This document shows positions 27,657 through 36,795 of a stretch of 64,000 nucleotides of DNA, piece after piece. Position numbers and translations under genes: made by a program. The notes under the pieces are model-generated. The model had not been told where the DNA came from, did not search any database, and saw nothing but the letters and a program-made list of their open reading frames with translations. Numbering within the stretch: the first letter of the stretch is position 1; each line of letters opens with the position of its first letter. The DNA comes from Pseudomonadota bacterium (GTDB lineage Bacteria > Pseudomonadota > Alphaproteobacteria > Rickettsiales > UBA3002). Location: NCBI GenBank assembly GCA_040384265.1, contig JAZKJM010000001.1, forward strand, positions 310,001-374,000. The letters are read 5' to 3'.

Positions 27657-28919
27657 CTAGCTCTTCTTGCCAGCTTTCTTGGTGCCGGTTTCCTGGGTGA
27701 TGACCGCTTCGGCTTTGCCGTTGATGACATCGCCGGTAATCGATACTTCCGAGACACCTTCGGTGCCGGGGATTTCGTACATCAGCTCCATCAACGCTTC
27801 TTCCATGATCGCACGCAGACCACGTGCACCGGTCTTACGGGCGATCGCTTTCACCGCGATGGCATTCAGCGCATCGTCGGTGAATTTCAGGTCAACGCCT
27901 TCCATCTCAAACAGCTTGCGGTACTGCTTAGTTAACGCGTTCTTCGGCTCGGTCAGGATGTTTTTGAGCGCATCCTCATCGAGATCATCAAGCGTCGCGA
28001 TCACTGGCAAGCGGCCGATGAACTCCGGAATCAGGCCGAATTTCAGCAGATCTTCCGGCTCCAGCATGCGGAACATTTCGCCCGGCTTCGCCTCATCCGT
28101 ATTGCGCACATCCGCACCGAAACCAATGCTGGTGCCCTTCTGGCGGCGGGCGATGATTTTCTCGATCCCCGAGAACGCACCACCACAGATGAACAGGATG
28201 TTGCTGGTATCCACCTGCAGGAATTCCTGTTGCGGATGTTTGCGGCCACCTTGCGGCGGAACGCTGGCAACCGTGCCTTCCATGATTTTCAGCAAGGCCT
28301 GTTGCACGCCCTCGCCCGACACGTCGCGGGTGATGGACGGGTTCTCGGATTTGCGCGAAATCTTATCGACTTCATCGATATACACGATCCCTTTTTGCGC
28401 GCGTTCGACATTGTAATCCGCCGCTTGCAGCAGGCGCAGGATGATGTTCTCGACATCTTCCCCGACATACCCGGCTTCGGTCAGCGTGGTGGCATCCGCC
28501 ATCGTGAACGGCACATCCAGAATCCGTGCCAGCGTCTGCGCCAGCAGGGTTTTACCCGAACCCGTCGGCCCGACTAGCAGGATGTTGGATTTTGCAATCT
28601 CGATCTCGTTGGATTTCTCCATCACCGCGATGCGTTTATAGTGGTTATGCACGGCAACCGAGAGCACCTTCTTCGCGCGGTTCTGGCCGATGACATAATC
28701 ATCCAGCACCTTGCGGATTTGCTGCGGCGTGACGAGCGTATCGCTGGCTTCCGTGGTGACGGGCGACTTATCGGCAGTGCGGATAATATCGACGCATAGC
28801 TCCACGCATTCATCGCAGATGAACACGGTCGGCCCGGCGATCAGCTTGCGCACTTCATGTTCGCTTTTGCCGCAGAAGCTGCAATAGCGGGTCGTTTTCG
28901 TTTCGCGTGGCTTGCTCAT
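27657..28919 (-). CDS. clpX: ATP-dependent Clp protease ATP-binding subunit ClpX
   Basis: The 420-aa protein has the N-terminal zinc-binding domain (CSFC and CDEC), AAA domain with Walker A GPTGSGKT and Walker B YIDEVD, and sensor 2 region. The IGF-type loop that docks on ClpP is present as IGFG. It unfolds tagged substrates and feeds them to ClpP. It lies downstream of clpP, separated by a 133-base gap that contains an inverted repeat. Confidence 0.96.
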   Translation of the reverse strand: MSKPRETKTTRYCSFCGKSEHEVRKLIAGPTVFICDECVELCVDIIRTADKSPVTTEASDTLVTPQQIRKVLDDYVIGQNRAKKVLSVAVHNHYKRIAVMEKSNEIEIAKSNILLVGPTGSGKTLLAQTLARILDVPFTMADATTLTEAGYVGEDVENIILRLLQAADYNVERAQKGIVYIDEVDKISRKSENPSITRDVSGEGVQQALLKIMEGTVASVPPQGGRKHPQQEFLQVDTSNILFICGGAFSGIEKIIARRQKGTSIGFGADVRNTDEAKPGEMFRMLEPEDLLKFGLIPEFIGRLPVIATLDDLDEDALKNILTEPKNALTKQYRKLFEMEGVDLKFTDDALNAIAVKAIARKTGARGLRAIMEEALMELMYEIPGTEGVSEVSITGDVINGKAEAVITQETGTKKAGKKS

Positions 28920-28933
28920 GATGTCCTCACTTT

Positions 28934-29032
28934 AGGATTCGGGATTTAGATTCGGGATTGAAGGGGATTCCCCCGCTATCCGTCATCATACTTCTCGAAT
29001 CACATTGACCTTGTCTAAAATTCCCGAATCCT
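28934..29032. repeat. Inverted repeat between clpP and clpX
   Basis: AGGATTCGGGA (28934-28944) is repeated inverted at 29022-29032, with a second GATTCGGGAT copy inside the left arm and a GAATCCTGA copy just outside the right arm. It may form a large stem or be a dispersed palindromic element. Confidence 0.5.
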
Positions 29033-29052
29033 GAATGGCCGAATCCTGAAAT

Positions 29053-29721
29053 CTATTTCTTTTTCTTCTCCGCATCCGCACGGCTGGCGACGATCTCATC
29101 GATCAGGCCGAATTTCTGTGCGGTTTCAGCAGACATGAAGTTGTCACGATCCATCGCTTTTTCGACGATCGGCAATTTCTGGCCGGTGTGCTTCACATAC
29201 AGGTTGTTCAACCGCAGGCGCAGCGCAATGATTTCCGCAGCGTGGATTTCGATATCGCTCGCCTGACCGCGGAACCCGCCGGATGGCTGGTGAATCATGA
29301 TCCGTGCGTTCGGCGTTGCATAGCGCATGCCAGTTTCACCCGCCATCAGCAACAGCGAACCCATCGAGGCCGCCTGGCCGATGCACAGCGTGCCCACTTT
29401 TGGCTTGATATACTGCATGGTGTCATAGACCGACAGCCCTGCCGTCACCACGCCGCCGGGCGAGTTGATGTAAATCGAGATATCCTTATCCGGGTTTTCC
29501 GATTCAAGGAACAGCAGCTGCGCCACGATCAGCGAACACATATGGTCCTCGACCTCGCCGGTCAGGAAGATGATGCGCTCCTTCAGCAGGCGCGAGTAAA
29601 TATCGTAGGCGCGTTCGCCGCGGCTGGATTGCTCCACCACCATCGGCACCAGCTGCGCCTTTTCCGGCGTGCCGAGCATGTCGTTGTAGGAATCAAACAT
29701 ATCGCGCTTGGTATGGATCAT
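29053..29721 (-). CDS. clpP: ATP-dependent Clp protease proteolytic subunit ClpP
   Basis: The 222-aa serine protease has its triad at S119 (GQAASMGS), H144 (MIHQPSGG) and D193 (DRDNFM). GGGAGA lies 4 bases before the ATG. It forms the barrel that pairs with ClpX. The Lys-rich tail is common in alphaproteobacteria. Tig lies upstream after a repeat-containing gap, giving the conserved tig-clpP-clpX block. Confidence 0.96.
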   Translation of the reverse strand: MIHTKRDMFDSYNDMLGTPEKAQLVPMVVEQSSRGERAYDIYSRLLKERIIFLTGEVEDHMCSLIVAQLLFLESENPDKDISIYINSPGGVVTAGLSVYDTMQYIKPKVGTLCIGQAASMGSLLLMAGETGMRYATPNARIMIHQPSGGFRGQASDIEIHAAEIIALRLRLNNLYVKHTGQKLPIVEKAMDRDNFMSAETAQKFGLIDEIVASRADAEKKKK

Positions 29722-29891
29722 AACTTCTCCCGTTGTATCGTTACAGGCTGCATGACGGATTGGCTGCCGTCAAAACAGTCGCAGTGATTTTATGCGCTTC
29801 ATGGTGAAAGATAGTGCGCGTGTGGGTTAATTGCCACGGTGGTGGTGCAAGAATTGTTTTGACAGCGCAATAGAGCTTATTTCCCCCACAT

Positions 29892-30024
29892 GTCATGCCG
29901 TCGTATGACGGCATCCATCTTACAGAGCATGATGCACCCGCCACAGTGACGAGCTACAGCTCACAGGCAGGCAACACAAGCCCATCGTGGCACACAGATG
30001 GACCCCGTCATACGACGGGGTGAC
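29892..30024. repeat. Pair of inverted palindromic repeats in the tig-clpP gap
   Basis: A 29-base unit at 29892-29920 is repeated in inverted orientation at 29996-30024 with a few differences. Each unit is itself a palindrome (ATGCCGTC/GACGGCAT; CCCCGTC/GACGGGG). Same family as the cluster at 23.14 kb. Confidence 0.75.
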
Positions 30025-30039
30025 AGCAAAAAACCAAGG

Positions 30040-31377
30040 CTACTTCTTCGCCTTTTTCTTCGGCGTCACGTCCTCGTCGTCCTTCATCAGGTCTTCGATG
30101 CTGATCGGCTTGGCGGTGCGCGTCACTTTGCTCAGGATGAAATCCACCGATTTCTCTTCAAGGATCGGCCCGCGCAGCTCGTCGACCTGCTGTGGGTTCT
30201 TGCGGTAGAATTCGAAGATCTTGTCTTCCTGGCCCGGATAGTTGCGCGCCTGGCTCATCACGGCGGCGGACAATTCCTCGCGCGTGATTTGCAGATTGTT
30301 GGTGCGCGCGATGTCCGAAAGCAGGATGCCAAGGCGCACGCGGCGCTCGCTGATCGCTTCGTATTCCGAGCGCAGCTCTTCGTCGGACTTGCCTTGCAGC
30401 TCAGGGTCACCGGCTTTCTTCGCCTCATCCACCTGCTTCATGATGCTTTCGACTTCCATCTTCAGCATGGTGGCAGGAATTTCGAACGTGGCGATTTCAT
30501 CCAGCGCGTCGAACAGCTGCTTCTTCGCTTTCGCACGGGCAGCACCTTTATACTCAAAGTCAATCTGCTGACGCACCGCGCCGCGCAGGTTCTCAACATC
30601 GGTGAAGCCGAGAGACTCGGCCAGTTTATCATCCACATCCGGCGCGTGCAGGCGCAGCACTTCATGCACCGTCACATCGAACGTGGCAGGCTGACCGGCG
30701 AGGTCCGCGCTGTGATAGGCTTCCGGGAAATTGACGCTGATAACGCGCTCGTCACCCGCTTTCATGCCGACCAGCTGCCCCTCGAAACCGGGGATGAACT
30801 GGTTGGAACCCAGCTCCAGCGAGAAGCCCTTGGCTTCGCCACCGCTGAACGGCACGCCGTCTTTTTTACCGAGGAAGTCGATTTTGACCACATGGCCCAT
30901 TTCCGCCGCGCCGTCATGGGCGTGGGTGTGCTGGCGGGTTTTGGCGAGGCGGGCAAGGCCTTCGGCCACTTCCGCTTCCGGCAGTTCGTAGGTGTATTCA
31001 TCGACCGAGATTTTGCTGAAATCAATCGCCGGCACTTCAGGCATCACTTCGATGGTGATGTCGAACGCCAGGTCGCCGCCTTCTTCAAAGCTGGTGATTT
31101 TCACATCCGGCTGCAGCGCCGGGCGCAGTTTCTTCTGCTCCACCACTTCGCGCGTGGCTTTGGTGATGGCGCCTTGCAGCACATCGCCCATCACGTCCTT
31201 ACCGTATTTCGTTTTCAGCACCGACAGCGGCACCTTGCCCGGACGGAAGCCCGGCATCTTCACCTTCTGGCTGAGCGACTGCAGCTCCACTTCCATTTGC
31301 GACTCCACATCCGCCGCCGAAACGACAACGTGGAAGCTATAAACAAGGCCGGAATGTTCTTTGTCGGTGATCTGCAT
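30040..31377 (-). CDS. tig: Trigger factor
   Basis: The 445-aa chaperone has the ribosome-binding signature (GFRPGKVPLSVL), the central FKBP-type domain (GHVVKIDFLGKKDG, FSLELGSNQFIPGFE) and the helical C-terminal arms. It binds nascent chains at the ribosomal exit and helps proline isomerisation. It begins the tig-clpP-clpX block. The C-terminus is Lys-rich. Confidence 0.95.
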   Translation of the reverse strand: MQITDKEHSGLVYSFHVVVSAADVESQMEVELQSLSQKVKMPGFRPGKVPLSVLKTKYGKDVMGDVLQGAITKATREVVEQKKLRPALQPDVKITSFEEGGDLAFDITIEVMPEVPAIDFSKISVDEYTYELPEAEVAEGLARLAKTRQHTHAHDGAAEMGHVVKIDFLGKKDGVPFSGGEAKGFSLELGSNQFIPGFEGQLVGMKAGDERVISVNFPEAYHSADLAGQPATFDVTVHEVLRLHAPDVDDKLAESLGFTDVENLRGAVRQQIDFEYKGAARAKAKKQLFDALDEIATFEIPATMLKMEVESIMKQVDEAKKAGDPELQGKSDEELRSEYEAISERRVRLGILLSDIARTNNLQITREELSAAVMSQARNYPGQEDKIFEFYRKNPQQVDELRGPILEEKSVDFILSKVTRTAKPISIEDLMKDDEDVTPKKKAKK

Positions 31378-31474
31378 GGGATTCTCTCTATCGTAGCGTT
31401 AAATGTGGCTCGCAGGCTTCATGGCACAGGCTTTTTCTACCGGCAAGCCTAAATTATGGTTTGGGGAGGGCGTT

Positions 31475-31879
31475 TTACACACCCAAAAGCGCGTCGCGCC
31501 CGGCAATCGCGACGATCTCGTCCTCGTGCGACTTCACGCCCGAAACGCCAATGCCGCCGACGCATTCGCCGTTATGGATGATCGGCACGCCGCCTTGCAC
31601 CGGCAGGCGGCCGGGCATCAGGCCCACCGCGGGGCGCTCAGCCACCACATCCTCCAACGCTTTGGTCGGAGCTTTGGCGATGGCCGCCGTGCGCGCCTTC
31701 AGCGTCGCGATTTCAGCGCTGGGCATGCCCGCGCCATCTACCCGCTCCAGATGGATCAGGTAGCCCGCATCATCCACCACCGCGATGGAAACAAGCCAGT
31801 TATTCTTCGCCGCTTCCGCTTTGCAGGCGGTGAGGATCAGAGCGGCATCTGCAGCCGTAATGGTGGTTTTCGTGCGCAT
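31475..31879 (-). CDS. GlcG/HbpS-family (DUF336) protein
   Basis: The 134-aa product has the compact GlcG fold: helix ADAALILTACKAEAAKNNW, strand LVSIAVVDDAGYLIHLERVD, and the C-terminal GGVPIIHNGECVGGIGVSG loop. Family members bind haem or cobalamin-type ligands or serve as accessory proteins. It lacks a signal peptide, so it should be cytosolic. AAGGAACC lies before the ATG. Ligand unknown. Confidence 0.85.
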   Translation of the reverse strand: MRTKTTITAADAALILTACKAEAAKNNWLVSIAVVDDAGYLIHLERVDGAGMPSAEIATLKARTAAIAKAPTKALEDVVAERPAVGLMPGRLPVQGGVPIIHNGECVGGIGVSGVKSHEDEIVAIAGRDALLGV

Positions 31880-32016
31880 GGTTGGTTCCTTTTTTGTAGT
31901 GTTGTGCGTGTCCCCAGTCCGTCGTCGCCTTTTTGGCTATGCCGGACACTGCTTCGCCCAAGTCGATGGCACTCCACGTGGCTGCTGCCCGCGCGTAGCC
32001 CGCAAGGAGCGAAGCG

Positions 32017-32101
32017 TGGTGCGGGTGATAAGACTCGAACTTACACGCCTCTCGGCGCCAGAACCTAAATCTGGTGCGTCTACCAATTCCGCCACACCCG
32101 C
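32017..32101 (-). tRNA. tRNA-Leu (TAG)
   Basis: An 85-nt cloverleaf with long variable arm on the minus strand: acceptor GCGGGTG/CACCCGC, anticodon stem CCAGA/TCTGG with loop reading TAG, T-arm GTTCGAGTC, encoded CCA. Class II shape and TAG anticodon fit Leu codon CUA. Confidence 0.95.
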
Positions 32102-32287
32102 ACATGTTCGCTAAGTGCCATGCAGTATGCGCAAGCGCAAGCGCGAAACAAGTGGCTGTGTTGCGCACAGAACAACCCATAATTGCATAACTTCATTTAT
32201 TTAAATATTTAGGTTGCAATTGCGCGCCGCACAAATATACCTAAGGTTGTCGTTATTCGATTTAAAACTCAATCCAAGGTTGATTTT

Positions 32288-33037
32288 ATGCCCGTGATCG
32301 AAAAACATCCCTTCATCCCCCAGCCGCGTATCTACGCATGGTTTTCCGCCGTGATCGCCGATGACCGCGCCTTGCTGGAAGATCTACTGCTCCACGGCGT
32401 GCCTGTTGATGTACCGCATCCCCTCCGTCATTCCACAGCCTTGATGGAGGCCACTCGCCTGGGCCGCGCCACCTTGGTCCATTGGTTATTGGACCACGGC
32501 GCGGCCCCGGTCTTTTTGTCGGGATTGCCGCTGGGCACACCGCTGCATTGCGCGCTGCGCCGCCACCACTGGAACATCGCCCTGCAGCTGGCCGAAGCGA
32601 TGGACCGATGCAGCGCCGCCGATGCGTATGGCGCCACCCCCTTGCATGTGCTGGCCGCCGAAGCCTTCGCCAAGGAGAAAACCCAAACCGTCCGCCGCAT
32701 CGCCACCGCCGCGATCGAGCGCGCCTGCCCGCTGGACGCACTCGACCTCGAAGGCACCACGGCGCTGCATCACTGCGTCATCAACGACCTGGTGGAGCTG
32801 GCCGATCTGCTGCTCAGCCACGGCGCCAACCCCAATGTGCTGATCCCGGATTCCCATGTCAGCGCGCTGGCCATCGCGGCGCTGGAAAAAAACACGGAAA
32901 TGGCCCATGTGCTGATGCTCTATGGTGCCGACCCGCACCTAAAAACGCGCGAAGGCGCAACGCCGCTATCGATTTACCCCCCGCTTGGCCAGCTGCTTAC
33001 CCCCCAGCATGCGGCGCACGCGGAATTGCTCGGTTAG
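32288..33037 (+). CDS. Ankyrin-repeat protein
   Basis: The 249-aa protein carries about five ankyrin units, recognisable from STALMEATRLGRATLVHWLL, GTPLHCALRRHHWNIALQL, GATPLHVLAAEA, GTTALHHCVINDLVELADLL and SALAIAALEKNTEMAHVLM. There is no signal peptide or membrane segment. Such repeats mediate protein-protein contacts and are common in host-associated alphaproteobacteria, but one gene does not show a host lifestyle. It lies 41 bases before valS on the same strand. Confidence 0.88.
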   Translation: MPVIEKHPFIPQPRIYAWFSAVIADDRALLEDLLLHGVPVDVPHPLRHSTALMEATRLGRATLVHWLLDHGAAPVFLSGLPLGTPLHCALRRHHWNIALQLAEAMDRCSAADAYGATPLHVLAAEAFAKEKTQTVRRIATAAIERACPLDALDLEGTTALHHCVINDLVELADLLLSHGANPNVLIPDSHVSALAIAALEKNTEMAHVLMLYGADPHLKTREGATPLSIYPPLGQLLTPQHAAHAELLG

Positions 33038-33077
33038 GCTTTGACAGCGCCGCGCCGCTTGGGTTAAACACGCGGTC

Positions 33078-35906
33078 ATGACATACACCCACACAATGCT
33101 CCCCCTGCCCGCGCAATACGACCAGGCCGCCACCGAGAAAAAATGGCAGGCCCACTGGCTCGCCGCCCGCACCTATGCCTGGAACCCCGAAACCCCGCGC
33201 GCGGATTCCTACGTCATCGACACCCCGCCGCCGACCGTTTCAGGCACGCTGCATATGGGCCATGTGTTCAGCTACACGCAGGCGGATTTCATCGCCCGTT
33301 TCCAGCGCATGACCGGCAAAAACGTGTTCTACCCCATGGGTTTTGACGATAACGGCCTGCCCACCGAGCGCCTCGTCGAGAAAACCAAGAAAATCCGCGC
33401 GACAGATATGAGCCGCGAGGCGTTTATCGCCGAATGCCTCGGCGTCAGCGAGGAAGCCCGCAAGGAGTTCCGCACCCTCTTCCAATCCATCGCCCTCAGC
33501 GTCGATTGGGATCAGGAATACCACACGATTTCCGACGATAGCCGTCGCCTGTCGCAGGCATCCTTCCTCGATCTGGTGAATAAAAATCAGGTCTACCGCT
33601 CTTTACGTCCCTTCTATTGGGATCCAGTGGACCAAACTGCCATCGCACAAGCAGAGATAGTGGATAAGGAGCTGCCCAGCTTTCAAAATACCATTACCTT
33701 TACTGTTGATGGCGAGCCAGTTAGCATAATGACAACCCGGCCAGAGCTGCTTCCTGCTTGTGTCGCTCTATTCTATCATCCGGAAGACGCGCGATATACA
33801 AAGTTCAAAGGGAAGCGGGCCACCGTACCATTATTCGGCCATACCGTACCAATTTTTGAAGACGATACAGTTGAGTCTGAAAAGGGCACTGGCATAATGA
33901 TGTGCTGCACCTTTGGTGATGATGCTGACATAGTAAAGTGGCAGAAACATGACTTGAGCACTCGAGTCATTCTGAACAAACTCGGTCGCATCGCGTTTCA
34001 ATGGAGATACGGTAATGGCCTAGTACTCGGTTATAAAAATCTCCCAGAGGGTGTTGAACCTCTGGCTATTGAGACTGGAAACTATGGAAGGTCAGGTGGT
34101 GCTGGCGGTTGCACAGACGAGTGGAGTCACGAGTTTAAAAACTTCCAGTACTACGTAGAACTCTTGAAAGAGATTGATGGCCTCAAGGCTAGCAACGCTG
34201 ATCCTAAACATCCCGGCGCGCGTGAAGTAATCTTAGATAGATTGAGCGATGCTGGCTTGCTTACTGATAAGAAGCCAATAAATCACACTGTAAAAACTGC
34301 AGAACGCTCGGGTAGCCCACTAGAAATACTTCCTACCCAACAATGGTTTGTCCGTGTTTTAGACAAGAAAGAACAACTGCTCGCAAAAACTCGGGAAGCT
34401 GAATGGAACCCCGAATGGATGCGCTTGCGAATGGAGCAATGGATTGCGGGATTGAATCAAGATTGGTGCATCAGCCGCCAACGCTATTTCGGCGTGCCAT
34501 TTCCGGTGTGGTATGCGCATCAAACACTAGTGCCCGGCGTGACAATGCAACCTGTTGTATTTGCTCGCCCTGAAACTTTGCCTATAAACCCACTGATTAC
34601 AGTACCCAAAGAGTTTAAGATCATTGAAAAAACATGCCACGAAAATGGGACAGTTCTGTTTAAATGCGAGTTAGTTGAAGACTACAATGACTGGATTACG
34701 AACCAACTGCTTTTCAAACGCGGCGATAAAGTAAATTTGCTGCCTGACCACGACGTCATGGACACCTGGGCCACCAGCTCCATCAGTCCGCAGCTTTCCG
34801 CCCATGGCATCAACGCCGAAACAGCGGCCGATGGCAACCGCTTCAGCAAGCTCTTCCCGGCCGATCTGCGCCCGCAGGCGCATGAGATTATCCGCACCTG
34901 GGCTTTCTATACGTTGGTTAAATCTCACCTGCATAATGATTTGATTCCATGGAATAATCTCATGATCTCCGGCTGGTGCCTTGCTGAAGATAAGTCCAAA
35001 ATGAGCAAGTCCAAAGGTAATGTCGTCACCCCCGTCGCCCTCATTGAGGAACGCGGTACGGACGCGGTGCGCTATTGGGCCGGCACCTCCCGCCTCGGGC
35101 AGGACACGGCTTTCTCGCCCGATCTTCTCAAAATAGGTAAGAAACTCGTCGGAAAGCTTTGGAATGCCACGCAATTCGCAGCGATCCATCTCAGCAAGCT
35201 GCAAACACCGCCCACCACCGCCAGTGCGGATACCGCGATCACCGAAACGCTCGACCGCTGGATCCTCTCGCGCCTGGGTGAAACCGTCGCCAAAGCCACC
35301 GAGGCCTTCGCCGCCTATGAATATGCCGATGCGCTCGACGCCACCAACCAATTCTTCTGGGCGGATTTCTGCGATAACTATCTCGAACTCATCAAGAAAC
35401 GCGTTTATAATGAAGACGGCACCGCCCGCCCTGAGGCGCAAACCTCCGCCATCCGCACGCTTTATTATGTGCTGGACGGCATCCTCAAGCTCTACGCCCC
35501 CTTCGTGCCGCATGTAACGGAGGAGCTTTACAGCCACATCTTCGCCGAAGCCCACGCCGCGCGCGGGTCGCTGCATGCCATGGGGCAATGGCCCCTAGCC
35601 GCGGACTACCCCATCGACGCCCAGGCCCTCGCCGATGGACGCCACGCGCTGGAGCTGCTGGAGATCATCCGCAAAAGCAAATCCGAGAGCAACCGCTCCA
35701 TCAAATTCCCGATTGTTGCGCTCACCCTCTTCGCCGCCACCGACGCCGCCCGCGCCACGCTGGGCCGCGTGATGGAAGATGTAAACGGCGCCGGCAACGT
35801 GCAGGCACACACGGTAACAGCGGAAAAAACCGCACCCATGACGCACACTGCCGATGAGCATTTCGCCCTCGCCATCGCCTTTGCGGAAGCGGCCGACGCG
35901 GCCTGA
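33078..35906 (+). CDS. valS: Valyl-tRNA synthetase, archaeal-like/rickettsial type
   Basis: The 942-aa class I synthetase has the HIGH-type motif H59-M-G-H62 and K641-M-S-K-S645, an editing domain in between and an anticodon domain at the end. The early region (FYPMGFDDNGLPTERLVEKT) is of the type found in Rickettsiales and archaea rather than the E. coli type. Base use changes sharply inside the gene: about 33,600-34,740 (and a short patch at 34,905-35,010) has far lower G+C and different codon choice than both ends, while the frame stays intact. This suggests recombination with a lower-G+C allele. A second in-frame ATG exists at codon 7. Confidence 0.93.
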   Translation: MTYTHTMLPLPAQYDQAATEKKWQAHWLAARTYAWNPETPRADSYVIDTPPPTVSGTLHMGHVFSYTQADFIARFQRMTGKNVFYPMGFDDNGLPTERLVEKTKKIRATDMSREAFIAECLGVSEEARKEFRTLFQSIALSVDWDQEYHTISDDSRRLSQASFLDLVNKNQVYRSLRPFYWDPVDQTAIAQAEIVDKELPSFQNTITFTVDGEPVSIMTTRPELLPACVALFYHPEDARYTKFKGKRATVPLFGHTVPIFEDDTVESEKGTGIMMCCTFGDDADIVKWQKHDLSTRVILNKLGRIAFQWRYGNGLVLGYKNLPEGVEPLAIETGNYGRSGGAGGCTDEWSHEFKNFQYYVELLKEIDGLKASNADPKHPGAREVILDRLSDAGLLTDKKPINHTVKTAERSGSPLEILPTQQWFVRVLDKKEQLLAKTREAEWNPEWMRLRMEQWIAGLNQDWCISRQRYFGVPFPVWYAHQTLVPGVTMQPVVFARPETLPINPLITVPKEFKIIEKTCHENGTVLFKCELVEDYNDWITNQLLFKRGDKVNLLPDHDVMDTWATSSISPQLSAHGINAETAADGNRFSKLFPADLRPQAHEIIRTWAFYTLVKSHLHNDLIPWNNLMISGWCLAEDKSKMSKSKGNVVTPVALIEERGTDAVRYWAGTSRLGQDTAFSPDLLKIGKKLVGKLWNATQFAAIHLSKLQTPPTTASADTAITETLDRWILSRLGETVAKATEAFAAYEYADALDATNQFFWADFCDNYLELIKKRVYNEDGTARPEAQTSAIRTLYYVLDGILKLYAPFVPHVTEELYSHIFAEAHAARGSLHAMGQWPLAADYPIDAQALADGRHALELLEIIRKSKSESNRSIKFPIVALTLFAATDAARATLGRVMEDVNGAGNVQAHTVTAEKTAPMTHTADEHFALAIAFAEAADAA

Positions 35907-35992
35907 TCCATACCGATTACGTATCGATTCTTTATCGCGCATGAATTCTATAGGACGGGCGCTTCGGCGTTCACCTTATAACGGAGTTACCC

Positions 35993-36166
35993 ATGAAAAC
36001 GATCCTGCTTCTGTCCACTCTCGCCATGCTGAGTGCGTGCGAGCTACCTGGCAGCCCTATGGCCAATGATGAATGCGGCAGCTATCGCGGCCTCACCGTC
36101 GGCACGATTGAATATAACGAATGTGTGATGCGCATCGACCAGAACACTACGGCAACCCGCAAATAA
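35993..36166 (+). CDS. Small lipoprotein (57 aa)
   Basis: ACGGAG lies 7 bases before the ATG. The product has a lipoprotein signal (MKTILLLSTLAMLSAC) with lipobox LSAC, so Cys16 would be lipidated; the mature 42 residues contain two further cysteines (DECGSYRG, YNECVMRI) that could form a disulfide. It is exported to the periplasmic face of a membrane. Small lipoproteins of this type often have envelope roles; none can be assigned. It lies between valS and the candidate sRNA. Confidence 0.7.
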   Translation: MKTILLLSTLAMLSACELPGSPMANDECGSYRGLTVGTIEYNECVMRIDQNTTATRK

Positions 36167-36224
36167 CGCCGCGGCACCGCTTCTTTCCATCATCCCATCG
36201 CCCCCAACCGGGGCGGTGGGATGT

Positions 36225-36322
36225 AAAAAAGAAGGCGCTGGATTACTCCAGCGCCCCAAGCTTTCCTCGCACAGAAGAAACTCATAAATTGGTGAAACCG
36301 TGCGGTTTACTGTCCAAGTAAT
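36225..36322 (-). ncRNA. Candidate Hfq-type small RNA, about 98 nt
   Basis: A TGTGA-repeat promoter (36329-36371) with CATACT as -10 points to a transcript start near 36322 on the minus strand. About 70 bases later is an intrinsic terminator: perfect 8-bp stem GGCGCTGG/CCAGCGCC (36234-36255), then TTCTTTTTT. A small internal hairpin (AAACC/GGTTT) is also visible. No gene of useful length fits between them. Promoter, size and U-rich end are as expected for an Hfq-dependent sRNA, and hfq itself begins about 195 bases away on the other strand. Existence of the transcript is inferred. Confidence 0.5.
36234..36255 (-). terminator. Intrinsic terminator of the candidate sRNA
   Basis: Perfect 8-bp GC-rich stem with a 6-base loop, followed on the minus strand by TTCTTTTTT. 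Confidence 0.75.
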
Positions 36323-36328
36323 ACCCTG

Positions 36329-36371
36329 AGTATGCCACGAATAATGGGCATTCTGTGTGACGGTTCTGTTA
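36329..36371 (-). promoter_or_regulatory. TGTGA-repeat promoter of the candidate sRNA
   Basis: Half-sites 36356-36360 (TGTGA) and 36367-36371 (TGTTA), 21 bases before CATACT (36329-36334) on the minus strand, the same geometry as the protein-gene promoters. Confidence 0.5.
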
Positions 36372-36516
36372 AGATTCAGTCCTTCGCCCGCCGCGCGGGA
36401 TGGTAAATATATTCCCCAAAACGCTTGCTTTGCCTATGGGTTACCAGTAAACAGGGCGGGATTTTGGAGAACCGGAATCCCATAAAAACGACCAAAAACC
36501 CCATCAAGAGGCATCC

Positions 36517-36789
36517 ATGGCAAGCGAAAAAAGTCAGAATATTCAAGATGTTTTCCTCAACACCCTGCGCAAGGAAAAAGTGCCGGTCACGGTGTTCCTC
36601 ACCAGCGGTGTGAAACTGCAAGGCAATATCAGCGGCTTCGATAATTTTTGCGTCGTGCTGCGCCGCAGCCCGCAAGTGCAGCTTGTTTATAAACATGCCA
36701 TCGCCACCATCGTGCCAAGCACCAACATCAGCCTCTACAAAGGCGAAGATGAAGATGCCCCGGCTACGGATGCCGCACCAAGCGCCTAA
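36517..36789 (+). CDS. hfq: RNA chaperone Hfq
   Basis: The 90-aa protein has Sm1 ([20 protein letters not shown]) and Sm2 ([10 protein letters not shown], where the usual KHAIST reads KHAIAT). Gln8-type and Tyr/Lys/His RNA-contact residues are recognisable. It forms a hexamer that pairs sRNAs with mRNAs. The C-terminal tail is short and acidic, typical of alphaproteobacteria. hflX follows after 6 bases, the conserved hfq-hflX pair. Confidence 0.96.
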   Translation: MASEKSQNIQDVFLNTLRKEKVPVTVFLTSGVKLQGNISGFDNFCVVLRRSPQVQLVYKHAIATIVPSTNISLYKGEDEDAPATDAAPSA

Positions 36790-36795
36790 ACGGGA

